NCBI GenBank assembly: GCA_022578605.1
Contig: MU394057.1
Coordinates: 496,001-560,000, forward strand
DNA from: Camillea tinctor
Taxonomy: Eukaryota; Ascomycota; Sordariomycetes; Xylariales; Xylariaceae
DNA: 64,000 nt
Direction: 5' to 3'
Below the pieces are notes generated by a model. The model searched no databases. It saw only the letters and a program-made list of their open reading frames with translations, and had not been told where the DNA came from. Each line of letters starts with the position of its first letter. The first letter of the stretch is position 1. This document shows, piece by piece, positions 1 through 12,542 of the stretch. A program made the translations under genes and the position numbers.

Positions 1-409
1 TGTCGTAAACAATCTGTCATAGATATGGGTGTATGAAACCTTAATTAATACGAATAACATTCTTCTCTTTTACTCTACAACTTCCCTTGTTCCATCCCTT
101 GAGAATCTGTATAATAAGAATCTCGAAGGAAGAACCCGTGGTTTAGATAACACATTGACTTGGTAGTCTGATGAAATCAGGGGTTTATTACGAAATTTAA
201 ACCTTCTCCTCTGTTTATGACGTTTATATTCCATGGGCCACAGTCATTACAAAGTGAGTAAGAGTTGTCATGATGGTGCGAGAGAACTCCAAACTACTCA
301 CTCCTTCCAGTATAGCCCGCGATAGTTAGTAGATGAAACAAAGGTAAAGCTAAAAAGATCAATCTATAAAACTCTAATTTGAACTTTGAATATATAGATG
401 CGTAGTAGA
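1..409. other. Intergenic, 3' flank of the homeobox gene
   Basis: AT-rich sequence with stops in all frames. I see no gene, repeat or RNA in it. It would hold the 3' UTR of the gene that ends at 410. Confidence 0.6.
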
Positions 410-3087
410 TTACACATTCTTCGGGACTAGATCCCTTAAACTCGAGGCAGGATCGCGGTCAAGGAGGCCAACATCGTGCTTGAATTGTCGCAACCAGTTT
501 GGGTTATCGGCTGGAGTCTGATTCCAGGGGTCATCGCTACCGATGAAAGTTATTATTAGCTTTCCTATTTTCATAATAAAAAATATGATGTACTCGATTA
601 CAGAATTGATGGTATAGGGGCAACTCACTCTTCGTACATGATCCATCGGGCCTGATATTGAAGTTCCTGATCGGTAGGTACATGGCTTTCAGGGTTTCGT
701 GCTGATACAGTTCGCGCAACGAACCTCAGTAACTCTCTTGAGAGTCTTCGGTAGCAGTTGTTATCGTCCGCTAGGAATTTGGTCGCGATGTTGGGCAATT
801 TATCGTCGTTGTCGTTCCCTACACTGAAGCTAGGGGTCGGGGCACTGACGTTCGTATCACCCGCTGGGGCCAGATCCGGGGATTCGAGATTTATGGATGA
901 GATATCATTGCCAATCAGTTCTGAACTTTTTTCGTGAGCTGTAAGAGATAAATTTGTCATGTCTTCTGGTGTGGAATCAAGCAGGGACTCTGCCAGAGTT
1001 AAGTTTTCTCGGCGGCGAAAAGGCACAAGCCAGTGAGTTGATTTCCATATTAGGCTGGTTAGAAAGCTGACAAACAGCTTCGAAGGACTTGATGATGCAG
1101 CCTCCATGCGATCAACGATGTTACATGCCTCACGCTGAAGCTCTTCATCCCTCACATCTGAGCCTGCTAATTTGCAAACTTCGGCAAAGGTGCGAAGTTG
1201 GTCTTCCGCTGTACATCCCTCAAATATATTGTTTTTCCCATTTATCTTTAATCGAGTGATCCGTGACTTTGCGGCGCTTTTCATCGGTCGGATGCGAGCT
1301 TGTTGGGTGATCTCTTCGGACGACATGAGTAGCTCGCGGAGCCAGGATTGTGAGGAGGTTGCGGGGCCTTTTGAGAGCATTTCAGAGCCAAAGATAATGC
1401 AACAGCTCTCGTACTGAAGTTCTTGGTTGGAAGGCATGGTATGTTTTAGATTCATATGCTCTGTCAAGAAATATTCTAATTCCACTTCGATTAATTCGTA
1501 CGCGCTTGTTGGTGAGTCGGGTATCCCCTGTTTCGTGGTAAAGGGCCATGGTGAGTTTCGCTCATAGTGGATAAGATCTATGACAGTCGGTTAGTAGGAG
1601 CATATGCACTGGCATTCTAAGGATAACCTACATGGAGGCATAGAGTTCTCGACCATATCAAGCACGCTATCCTCGAAGCCCCAATCTCCGTGCCAATCAA
1701 TCATCGTCTTTCCATCCTTGAAGTGCTCTGCTAAGTGATCCGCACGGTCAGACCAGGAGCTCATAGTTAGGCCACAAAAGCCGCATCGCGATCGTATCTC
1801 TTGATTCTCATACTTCCACTTCTCCATTGGCCACTTCGAAAACTTAGTGTCGTGTACTAACTTAAGGTGTTGTTGAAGATGGTCTTTTCGATAAAATGTC
1901 CGGTCCTCTTTTCGGCGCTGTAAGCAGGCGGTGGCATTATGAGTGGCTAGATGTTCTTTGTCTGGGTAAGATTTCCCACAGAAGACACAGCATCGCCTCA
2001 GTTCTGAGTCCATGGCTACGGGGCCATCTGGGCAGCATTCCCATCGTTCTAGTGACAAGTGGAACGACTTTTCGTGGCGTTGCCAATTATGCTTAGTCTT
2101 AAATGTCTCCGCACAAAAGGTACACTGATAAGTATGCGAGGTTCGTGCCAGGGCGTTCTGTTCCGGTAGTTTGGTTGCCACTCGCCGTCTCCTGTGTTTC
2201 CCCTCCTTCCTACCATAGATTGGGGATCGAAGTGAGGAGCGAGAAGCATATGAATAGGCAGAAGCAAGAGAACTTCTGCTAGAGTTGGATGTTCCCGCAC
2301 TACCCGCAGATGAGCCGTTGTAAATGGAATTCGCGGGCCCGTCATTCATCGAAGAAACAGTATAAGGGCTATTCGTGGCCGAAGAGAGATTAGAAACAGC
2401 ATTCGCGATTGCTGAGAAGGGGGCGGCCTCCTGTTCAGGTGGTGAGTTCTGCCATCGCTGTAAGGGATTCATGTTTTCGAAGAATGCAGGAGAGCCCCTT
2501 CGCCGTGGTATTTCTATGGAGGGGGACTGTGTAGACCGAACATAAGTGGTGTTTGGTCGTGAAACTTTGAATTTCGACCTTCGGCGGCTATTAGCTAGCC
2601 AGTTGGATATTTGTTGTTTGCTAAGACCAGTCTGCTTTTGAAGCTTTTCCATATCCCTAACTGTGGGATACGGGTGCTTGCTATGTTGTGATAGCCATGT
2701 CCTCAATATTCCGACTGAACAAGAAGAAAAGCGTGCTCCGATCTTGCCAGGTATGGCAGATGGGGAGTTATCAAGATGTTTATCCACAATGGTATCATTA
2801 TGATCGAGATCGTCTAATGTGCTTGCTGGGCCTGAGGGCTCATCACTCGTAGTCAATTGGAACGACTCATCGAATTTATCTGGATGGACTTCCCCATTGT
2901 CGGTAGTTGACTCTTGCCATAGTTGATTGAAAGTATCACTTGGGAAATTATTATATAAAAAGTCGTCAGAAGGCAATGTTTGATCACCCCCTAAAGTCTG
3001 GAGGTACAGGTCAAGGTTTTCGCAGTTATCAGGGGTATTTGAGCTCGTGTCGTTAGCTGTATAAAGTTCAGAGTTGTGGCTAGTCAT
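410..3087 (-). CDS. Homeodomain (KN type) and C2H2 zinc-finger transcription factor
   Basis: Predicted nuclear DNA-binding regulator of 843 aa. Three exons join in frame: 3087-1632, 1577-629 and 536-410, with introns 1578-1631 (GTAGGT...TACTAAC...CATAG) and 537-628 (GTGAGT...GGTAG). The homeodomain lies at about residues 117-174 and ends in the recognition-helix motif SNWLANSRRRSK, where the usual WF.N reads WLAN, as in KN/TALE-type fungal homeodomains. A classical C2H2 finger follows at 320-343 (C-x2-C-x12-H-x4-H), then two or three less regular Cys/His clusters up to about residue 455. The N-terminus and the stretch 180-310 are Ser/Asn-rich and probably disordered. The C-terminal 360 residues carry no domain I can name but contain a repeated NQELQY/DQELQY module. 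Fungal proteins with this homeobox-plus-C2H2 architecture are common. The DNA target is unknown. The ATG at 3087 is the first in frame. Confidence 0.85.
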
Positions 3088-4223
3088 AATGTACTCAGAC
3101 CTTGCTGTGAGCGAGAACGGGCTTTTGTTGATGATCCTGCGTTCGTATGGATTATTGCTCGTAAGATTGTAAGGACGTAGGTATGCCTCAGCAAACTGCG
3201 AATCGAAGAAGCTAGCAAGTACTTTTAAGAATCAATAACAAAAAAACCGTAATGGGAATGAGAACCCGAGTTTATAAGATTCAGGTCGAATAGAACCTTT
3301 GGTGCTTTCTATTCAATTGATTGGTACCAGCTGATCTACCTTAGACATGAATCAGCAACGTAAGGATTGTATTAGTGTGTGATATAGTAACATTAACATG
3401 CCTTAAGGTAGTTCGGTGTTGCTGTGACATGCATACTTCTGATAGAAAATTTGACGGTTGCGAAGCTTAGAAACATAGTAGTATCATTGTATAGGGATGC
3501 GCTCTCGACCGATAACCCTGTACGCTAGTCATGAGCTGGTTGGTTGCTGGCTCTGGGCTACCTATGATGGATTCAACCAACTCCTACTAAGCCGGAGGTG
3601 AGCTGTCATTGGGGCATTAACAACACTAATAAGAATCGAGCATACATAAAGTTAAGATAGAACATGGCAATGCTGTGCTATTAGGGCGTGGCAACAGGCC
3701 GATATAACCAAAAGACCCATAATAACCGTGTCATTTTCTCCCTACATGACCGTATAGTTCGGCCCGCGTCTTTGAATTTTTTTTTTTTTTTTTTTTTTTA
3801 GCTGGATTGAACTTTCTTGTTAGGTTATGCTGCGCCTAGGTGATACGCTCATGACTTTTTATTATCAAAACGTTACTTGGAAAAATTGAATTTACCAACC
3901 TAAGCGCATGATCTGGGTTCAAAGGTGCAAGAGCTGATTTACAGGATGTGTAGAGATATACGGACGTCGGACATACACGGGTACATGTACATATACATAT
4001 CACCTAACCCATTATTCTACTTCAATGTGCTACAATATCCGACGTATCGCAGTCGAGCCTTGGCTAGGTTATTTGCCTAATAAGGCAATTTCTAGGTTGC
4101 ACACACAGAACGGTCCTAGCCTAGCGCATCGACCTGATGTGTAAATATTGACATAAGATAGCGAGGTACATATATAACCATTAACAACTTCAATCTTGAA
4201 TTAACCCCGTAGGCCATCGTATT
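3088..4223. other. Intergenic, AT-rich with a poly(T) run
   Basis: Upstream region of the homeobox gene and 3' flank of the reductase at 4224. It contains an uninterrupted T run of about 22 bases near 3777-3799. No supported gene or repeat. Confidence 0.6.
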
Positions 4224-5451
4224 CTAGTTATCGGAAACCCTCCAGATTAGTTTCTCGCCGCTTACGCCCTTACGCATCTCGTCCAGAGCTTTCGTCGCCC
4301 TGTCGAGCAATGTCTTCCCTTCAATAACACGGTACCGGTTCGGTTTCACGACACCTTGAGCTAGCAACGTGGGCACGATATCGAGCTGTAACTTCTCGCG
4401 GAACATCTCATTCTAATACATGTGTCAGGCCTCTCTGTCGACCGATACGGGAACTATAAGGCAAAAGAAAAAATATCATACCTTCCAATAGAAGTGTGTT
4501 CGCACGCCGCGCACGTTCACGCCGTCCACCCACGAAGCACTAGTGCTGGCATCCATTGAGTATTCGGGCGCGTCTGTGTCCGAAGCGTGCTTCAGAATGA
4601 CGGGCAGCATCACAGCAACCGTGGTACCGGCTTGAGCAATCTCAGATATGGGCTTGAGCGACCCCGCCTGCGAACCAATGCAATCGACAATCATGGGATA
4701 GATGGGTGTTGATCCATCAGGCTGGATATTTCGCAACTCGTCTACAATCGTAGGACTCCTATAGTCAAGGCATTTAGTCGCCCCCAGCTCTGTCAGATAC
4801 TCATGGTGCTTCGATGATGCCGTTGCGACGATGTTGCGATATCCGTAGAACTTGAGAACTTGAATTACCAACTGCCCGACTGACGATGCTGCTCCCCAGA
4901 TAAGGATGCGGTCGTCAGCTCGAGGTGACTGATAGTCTGAGGGCTTGGGCCAGGGAGTAGGTAGGTTCAGGTCCGCCCACAGGGTATTAAAGGCCGTGAC
5001 GACATTTTCCGGCAATGTAACAGCCTCTTCTAGCGAGAAGCCACCAGGGACCTGGCAAGATAGTTAATAATCATGATTACTCTCAACGGGTCCGTATCGA
5101 CCACCGCCAACGCACCTTGCCAAAGACCCACTCCGGGGCTGTTGCGAATTCCTGGTGAGCTTTCCATTCAGGCTTCTGATGAGCAAACCCAAAGACTCGG
5201 TCTCCAACCTTGAGTTTCTTGGCGTTTGGCCCAACCGCAACGACGATGCCCGCACTGGTTGATCCGGTTCTCATGGGGTGTTCGACTAATAGTCCACCAT
5301 CGGCCTGGTGAAGATCAAGCGGGGTAGAAGCCGTCCATTTGACATTGACCGTGATCTCGTCGTCTTTTGGGGCAATGGTCGGGAATTTGCGCACCTCGTA
5401 CGGCTGTCGCGGCGCTACTGTGACGAGTGCATCATGCATTTGTTCAGGCAT
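4224..5451 (-). CDS. Medium-chain dehydrogenase/reductase (zinc-less alcohol dehydrogenase / enoyl-reductase type)
   Basis: A 364-aa NAD(P)H-dependent oxidoreductase of the MDR superfamily. Three exons: 5451-5116, 5051-4482 and 4412-4224, all joined in phase 0, with introns 5052-5115 and 4413-4481. The N-terminal GroES-like domain shows the PLDLHQADGG region and the segment GTSTAG-like TGSTSAGIVVAVG followed by KVGDRVFGF. The Rossmann part has the nucleotide-binding motif AASSVGQLVIQVLKFYG. The Cys/His ligands of catalytic-zinc alcohol dehydrogenases are absent, so it resembles the toxD / trans-enoyl-reductase branch used in fungal secondary metabolism as well as quinone reductases. No polyketide synthase or other pathway enzyme is nearby, so the substrate cannot be inferred. 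The ATG at 5451 starts a run typical of the family. Confidence 0.88.
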
Positions 5452-6446
5452 TATGACAAGACGATAAGGTCACGAATGATATAAAATGGTGTATTTTATA
5501 GAGAAGTAAATATGTGCTTTGCAAGTTAAGATTAATATTTGGGTTTCATAGTTTCTATCTCATCTTCATTCAACACGGAGTTCTGTCTAATTTATATTCA
5601 TCGGAACTGATTTGACTCATGGCGATGCTCTAGAGTTGAGCGTCATGGTGACTTTGTTCCATACCAGAGCTTCTTAGTAATGTTGGTGTTAGTGGCTGAA
5701 AAGGGAATCATGTCCCGATTCTTGCAGATTCGCCTTCTAACCTACGCAGTGTGTTTTCTAGAACCAGAAACACAACTTCTTCTTCAACCTTGTACTATAT
5801 AAGCATAGTTTTCTTCTTATCACCAGTCTTTACAACATATTAATTAAGTAAACATTTCATCATCTTTTTTTTTTGACAAGTTGGACAAGAGTCAAATATA
5901 CAGATTAGCATCACAGAATGGTTGTTACCATTTTAACATATTAGTGGATCCTCGTGGTACGTAATAGGGAGTAGATGCAGATATCAAGGCCCACCGAAAA
6001 CAACATACCTAGGTACACGGAGGTCATCTCCATCTTAACGGATTTGATTGGCTTGTATAGTATCAAGAGTCGAATACATATGTAGGGAGGTATTAAAGAA
6101 ATGAAGTGTTCGATGTCTCATTTGACTATTATAGTAAGTATATACAATAGCAACAGGTTGCCAAGCACCCGTGGACTCCGTAATCCGGATTGGCTATTCG
6201 AATTAGTCAATTCGTCGGGATCTCAAGCATCCGTCTCGTACCATCCATCTCATCATCGACTAAGAACCCCTTTATTTACACCAGCATGGCTCAGAAACTA
6301 GGCCAGGTTATTTTCTTTTCTTTTCAAGACCTTCCCTAACTTCGAAACCTTCAATTATCAGCACCGATATTTTGCTCACGGTTGCCATCGACTAATTTTG
6401 GTGTTCTACGGGGGTCTCAGTTGAGGTCACGATCGTAACATCGATT
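5452..6446. other. Intergenic, divergent promoter region
   Basis: Shared upstream region of the reductase (-) and ERG24 (+). It is AT-rich with a short poly(T) tract near 5866-5876. A TATATAAG-like sequence lies near 5797, too far from either ATG to be assigned. No gene seen. Confidence 0.55.
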
Positions 6447-8020
6447 ATGGCGGAAACTAAATATGAGTTCGGCGGGCCGTAAGCATCGTCCCTTATTATT
6501 CGTCATTAATAACCATTCTCCAAAATTAGCATTGCTGACAAAGTCATCTCCAGTTTTGGCGCTACCGCCATCGTCGTGGGCTTACCAATACTTCTCTACT
6601 TCTTCGTATTCGCATGTAACGATCTATCAGGTTGTCCTGTGCCCTCCCTGCTAGAACCCAGCTCCTTAACTTTAGAGAAGTTGAAGCTTGAGACTGGGTG
6701 GCCGGAGGGTGGCCTGCGAGATATTGGTAGTTGGAAGGTAACCGGTGTAGTGCTGCTATATTACCTTGTCAGCTTGATTCTATGGAGGATACTCCCTGCT
6801 CATGAGGTTTATGGCACCAAGCTACCGCAGCACGACCGTCCACTGAAGTATCGTCTCAATGGTGCGCTTGATTATGATGACCCCAGTTAACCTATCAAGA
6901 CTGACTTTCCGCTGAAGCTTTTTCGACTACGATCATCCAATTATTTGCATGCGCGATTGGTACTTATATGCAAGGTGCTGACTTCATTGTCTGGACCTTT
7001 ATCACTGACAACTTTGTCCAAATCCTGACAGCCAATATATCCATCGGTTTTCTCCTTGCTATATTCGTCTACGTCCGCAGTTTTAGCGTGGACACCAAAT
7101 ACCCTAACAATGACCTCCGGGAGTTAGCCGCCGGTGGCCATACTGGCAACTTGATATACGACTTCTATATCGGTCGCGAGTTGAACCCTAGGGTTACTCT
7201 ACCACTTTTCGGCGAGGTCGACCTCAAAACCTGGTTCGAAATGCGGCCTGGTCTGACTGGATGGGTCTTGCTTGATTTAGCATTCATCGCCAAACAATAC
7301 CGTACTTATGGCTATATATCCGACAGCATCGTTTTTACTAGCGCAGTCCAGGCCTTTTATGTCCTTGATGGTCAATATTCTGAATCTGGGATTTTGACCA
7401 TGATAGATATTACGACCGATGGATTCGGTTTCATGCTGTCCTTTGGTGATGTCGCCTGGGTCCCCTTCCTCTATTCAACGCAGTGTCGGTATTTATCAGT
7501 ATACCCCGTGCATCTGGGATGGTCTGGCATAGCTGCCGTGACCGCCGTGTTTGCATTGGGCTTGTACATATTCAGAGCCGCAAATACGCAGAAGAATATT
7601 TTCCGTACTAGGCCAGATGACCCGAGGAATAAAGGCCTGACTTACATACAGACTAAACGTGGGACTAAGCTACTCACTGCTGGATGGTGGGGTATGGCCC
7701 GTCATATCAACTACTTCGGTGATTGGCTTCAGGCTTCACCCTTCAGTCTACCCACAGGATTTTCCGGATACACTATACTTCCGGCTGGGAGTATGGCTGT
7801 TGCTTCTCATGCCGTACAGATGCTTGATGGGCGATCAGCGGTTCAGGGCGAAGCTAGGGGTTGGGGAATTCCCTTTACGTACTTCTACGCTCTTTATTTC
7901 GCCGTACTCTTGATTCACCGCGAGCGAAGAGATGATGCGATGTGTTCAGAGAAGTATGGTGAGGACTGGGAGAAGTACAAGAAGATTGTGCGATGGAGGA
8001 TCCTGCCTGGCGTTTACTAA
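6447..8020 (+). CDS. ERG24: Delta(14)-sterol reductase (ergosterol biosynthesis)
   Basis: Reduces the C14-C15 double bond of 4,4-dimethylcholesta-8,14,24-trienol in the endoplasmic reticulum; family target of morpholine fungicides. Three exons: 6447-6478, 6554-6861 and 6918-8020, giving 480 aa, with introns 6479-6553 and 6862-6917. The N-terminus KYEFGGPFGATAIVVGLP is reconstituted only by splicing the 32-nt first exon, which strongly supports the model. Many hydrophobic segments run through the protein. The sterol-reductase family signature GWWGMARHINYFGDWL lies in the last quarter, followed by the family C-terminus RRDDAMCSEKYGEDWEKYKK and WRILPGVY. Length matches fungal ERG24 (about 440-490 aa). 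No lesion seen. Confidence 0.95.
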
Positions 8021-9707
8021 TCTCTTGATACGGTAGAGCTCCTAGTAGTTTTTGACGCACCGTTCCGGAGCTCTTTAATTCTATCATCAGAGTATCATCA
8101 GATTATGTAGAAGACATCACGCCATAACCATATATGATATAGTCAGACAGTGTAGGCTATCTGAATCGTAAACGAAGCTGATCTAACACCAAAATTCAAC
8201 CTCTCTTAGCTGTTTCGCTTGTGAATGTATCTTGAGACCCTCCTTTTTTATTTTCAAAAGAATCTCCAGGGGTTGTAAGAACGGTGTAAGACATGCTAGC
8301 TTCAGGCTTCAGCTGACGGCTTGGTGGAGGTACTAAACTAACCTAGACCCACCAATAACCAATATAGGCTAACAGTTTCGACAACTTTTTAACGATTCTA
8401 GACTGAATGCAACTGCAAGGCTTCTAGTTGAAATACTCTAACCTACTCATTTTTGATAGTCAACAGCTTGGTTCTTTTGTCTAGCACAAATCAAGCTATA
8501 AAGGGTGGTGAAACATGGAGAAAGGAGGACAACAGAAACCAAGCTGACCATAAGGTATCTTAGGTATACTAGGAGCTGTGAATACCTAAGTACATAAGCA
8601 ATAAATTCAATAGAAATCAATAAACAACGTATTTGCCGAACCCATCTATGTATTCCTAAAATGAGTTCCAGCGTCGTATTGTGGATAGAATTGGGTAACT
8701 TTAAGTGCATGATAGTTTCGGTGCATTTTTGCTTTTTTTTCTCCCTTCTAATGACTAAAAGCCCAGGAAAGTGTGTAAGCGACAGCTCGAAGGAACCTCA
8801 ATACCCGATTCAAGGCTAGAGGATGGAAATAATCAAGAAACATGAACTGTACCTAATTTTCCATTATACTTCAATTGCTAGATCTCACGAATCATATCAG
8901 CAGGTTTTGCATGATTGTTGTGAAGGTTGAAATGATTATAAACTTTTCTTACTATGTGTAAGATCCAATAGTACCAATACGACTTTGCATACCAAACTAG
9001 TTGATTAATAGTGCAGTATCATGGCTTGAATACTTAAAGTACACCAGCACTGGAGATAGTATCGATGAATTCAGCCCTTAATTAGAGTCCGCTATATTAG
9101 CTAACTCCCTGCACACGTGCAGTCTGTATGATATTTATAGAACGAGGTTGCATGGGATGAAAGCAACCTTGCATGTCACATTTTGCAGGAACGATTAGGT
9201 TGGTTTTTGTCGAGTTTTCCAAAAATTCAACTAGACCGCTAGCATCTGGCTTTCAGAGGCTTGATCGAAGGGATTTAGGGGGCATGAAAAACCGGTCTCC
9301 TTCCTAATTCGGCAACTTCATGGCTTCTAGGCCCTTCCCCATGTTCATCTTACGGCAACTTACCAGATTTAAAATGCATGTGGTCAACCACAAAGGTGCA
9401 TCCTTGACTCGGCGTTCTTTATTTCTAGGTAAAGTGGAGTTGAGATTCACTATTCACTGCATTGAACACAGTCAGATCACATTCAGGGTAGCCACAAACC
9501 TCCAGGTCTTTAGTAACGTAGCCTGTGGAATCAGCTGAGCCATCATCTCACGATACTCGATAGACTTCAACTATGCCAAGGAAATGGATATACTACTAAT
9601 GAGTTTTGGGTCTATATAACCTCCTGTAGCGAACCTAGGTCGTCTCTCAACACGAGGCCCCCAAGTGACTTCAGTTTCGTCCGATCTCATACAATCGCAG
9701 CGTCACA
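8021..9707. other. Intergenic
   Basis: 3' flank of ERG24 and promoter of the GH55 gene. AT-rich, stops in all frames. No supported gene, RNA or repeat apart from the TATA box listed separately. Confidence 0.55.
9613..9619 (+). promoter_or_regulatory. TATA box of the first GH55 gene
   Basis: TATATAA lies 89 nt before the ATG at 9708, a normal distance for a fungal TATA box with a short leader. Assignment is by position and match only. Confidence 0.5.
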
Positions 9708-12542
9708 ATGGGCAAGTTCCTGACCACATTCGCAATTTTGCTGGCTGGGGCATATGCCTCACCAACACCCAACGCTCATGGAGTCTCTAGCACCCCAGAA
9801 AAGCGAGCTACCAGCTTCTGGTATGCCAATAGTGAGTAATTTTCGAAGTCGTTCGTTTCCCCCTTTGGTCTATCTGGGCACGCCTCGGGAGTTAAAAGTT
9901 CCTAATATAACTAAGTGTATGAGTTGTGAGAGTTGACTCCCGAAACACGGTCTTGAGAGTTAAAAAAACACTCAATATGGCAATTACTGACTCACATTGT
10001 TACAGTGGACCACACCGGGAACGCACGAGGATACGCCCCAGACCTTGACGGTGACTACACGTATCCAGTCTACATGACTGTAAATGCGGGTGATGGCGCC
10101 AGCATCCAGAATGCTATCAATGATGCTGGCAATGGCGCTAGCAGACATTCTCAGTGGCTAGCCTCTCAGCCTAGGGTATGTCTGCCTCAATGCTCTAGTT
10201 GGAACGGCCGTTAACATGCTCTCTAGGTTGTCTATCTACCTCCGGGTACCTATGAAGTCAGCCAGACAATTAGGATGAACACCGATACTATCCTTATGGG
10301 TGATGCAACAAATGTAAGTAGAATGACCAAAAACTAGCAATTTCTGCTAACAGGAGTGATGATCTAGCCCCCAACGATCAAGGCAGCTGCTGGCTTCTCC
10401 GGAGACCAAATTCTAATCACTGGTTAGCAGCATCCTATCACGCAACACTAATGCTGAGAACCCCTGTTAACCCCTTTATAGGACAAGACCCAGGTGTCGG
10501 TGGAAGAGGGGAGCTGTCGTTCGCTGTTGGCTTGAAGAATTTGATCCTTGATACCACGAACATCCCTGGAGGTAGAGTTATACTGTTATCCCGGATACAA
10601 GATAGGTGTATATTATACTAACCTGAATTAGGCAATGCATTCACGGCCCTCGACTGGAGTGTCGCTCAAGCTGCTCAGTTACAGAATGTTAAGATAACCA
10701 TGTCTTATTCAAGTAATGGCAATGGTCACACCGGTATTCATCTGCAGAGAGGATCTACGCTGGGTCTGTCTGATGTGCGGATCGAGCGTGGTCAGGTAAA
10801 CCCTTCCACCCCGTACTCTATTCATGGCAGGCAATATTAATAATTCTTAGAACGGAATTTGGCACGATGGCCACCAACAGGCATTATTCAAGTCGATCTA
10901 TTTCTTCCAGAACACCGTCGGTATGTTGATCTCTGGAGGCAATACAATCAGCATCATTGCCCCGACGTTTGACACCTGTGGGACTGGAGTTCAACATACC
11001 GGAGGCGCACCATGGATTGGGCTGATAGATGCGGTGTCTATCAACTCTGGTGTGACATTTATCACCAGCCAGTACCCCTCGTTCCTGATTGAGAATCTTA
11101 GCAAGGATACGAACTCAGACGTTGCTCAAGTCCGCGGCGAAACTGCCCTTGGTGCCATGTCCCATGTTGATACTTACACCTACGGAAACACCGTCGGACG
11201 TAACCCTATATACGGGCCAACTACGTCCACGAATACTCGCCCCGCTGCTCTAGCACCAGGGGGCAAGTTCCCAGTGATTCCAGCCCCGAACTATGCATCC
11301 AATCCAGCAAGCGACTTTATCAACGTCAAAGACCCCAACCAGAACGGTGGCCGTACCGTCCTCGGTGACCACACCATCGACGAGTCCGGGGTGCTCAACG
11401 AGATTCTACAACTTGCGGCCGACAACAACAAGATCGCTTACTTCCCGTTCGGTAAGTACCGTGTCGACGACACTCTACACATTCCCAAGGGATCGCGCAT
11501 CGTCGGTGAGGCCTGGGCCACCATCACAGGCAACGGGAACAACTTCAAGGACTTGCACAACCCTCGGCCCGTCGTCCAAGTTGGTAACGCGGGCGATGTC
11601 GGCGTCGCCCAGATCCAAGACATGCGCTTCACCGTGTCGGACGTGCTCCCCGGCGCCATCATCGTGCAGTTCAACATGGCGGGCTCCTCGCCCGGCGACG
11701 TAGCGCTCTGGAACTCGCTGATCACGGTGGGCGGGACGCGGGGGGCGGACGCGCTAGTCAACGCCTGCGGGTCACCGAGCGCGGAGTGCCAGGGCGCGTT
11801 CCTGGGGCTGCACTTCACGGAGCAGTCGTCGGCGTACGTGGAGAACGTGTGGAACTGGGTGGCGGACCACACGACGGAGGACTTCGCGGGGGGGTCCAAC
11901 ATCGCGGCCAAGGGGGGCGCGCTGGTGCAGTCCACGCGCGGCACCTGGCTGCACGCCCTCGGCAGCGAGCACTGGTGGCTGTACCAGCTCAACTTCTGGC
12001 AGGCGCGCAACGTGCTCGTTTCCCTGTTGCAGTCCGAGACCAACTACGACCAAGGCGACCACGTCCAACAGACGCCCCCCGCGCCCTGGGTCGCCGACGT
12101 GAGCGGCTGGGGTGACCCCGACTTCTCGTGGTGCGGAGGGGGCGATACGCGCTGCCGCATGGGCTTCGCGAACTATATACAGGGCGGCTCCGATATATAC
12201 ACGTATGCCTCGGCGTCGTGGGCGTTCTTCAGTGGACCCGGGTATCAGGCTTGTGCTGGGGCATACGAATGTCAAGGTAAGCTAACACGACAAGAGGGAT
12301 TCTAACCTTTTTCTTCTGTCTCTCGTGCAAGATTGGATAGCTAACTCTCATGGTTCTTCTCTTGAATAGACTATATGCACTGGATTACCGAGACGCCGGC
12401 AAACCTACAAGCCTTTGGTCTCTGCTCCAAGGACACCTACGCGACTCTGCGCCTGGCAGATGACACTAAAATCGTGACGACCGATGGGTTCACCGGATCC
12501 TGGCCCAGTACTGGTGGTGATGTCGGTCGCTACACTCCTTAG
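9708..12542 (+). CDS. Secreted GH55 beta-1,3-glucanase (exo type), copy 1
   Basis: Hydrolyses beta-1,3-glucan of fungal or plant walls, extracellular. Eight exons join without a frame break: 9708-9831, 10006-10175, 10227-10313, 10368-10422, 10482-10571, 10632-10795, 10851-12276 and 12370-12542, giving 762 aa. A signal peptide (about residues 1-18, hydrophobic FAILLAGAYA) is followed by a KR dibasic site at residues 29-30 (Kex2-like). The body has the two consecutive right-handed beta-helix halves of GH55. The first contains VVYLPPGTYEVSQTI and the second contains FPFGKYRVDDTLHIPKGSRI, with VENVWNWVADH and HALGSEHWWLYQLNF near the active-site region of the family. Six of the seven introns fall in the first third of the gene. 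The 3' part of exon 7 (about 11650-12150) is far richer in G+C at third positions than the 5' exons. A second, clearly diverged GH55 gene lies at 30473-32921. Confidence 0.93.
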
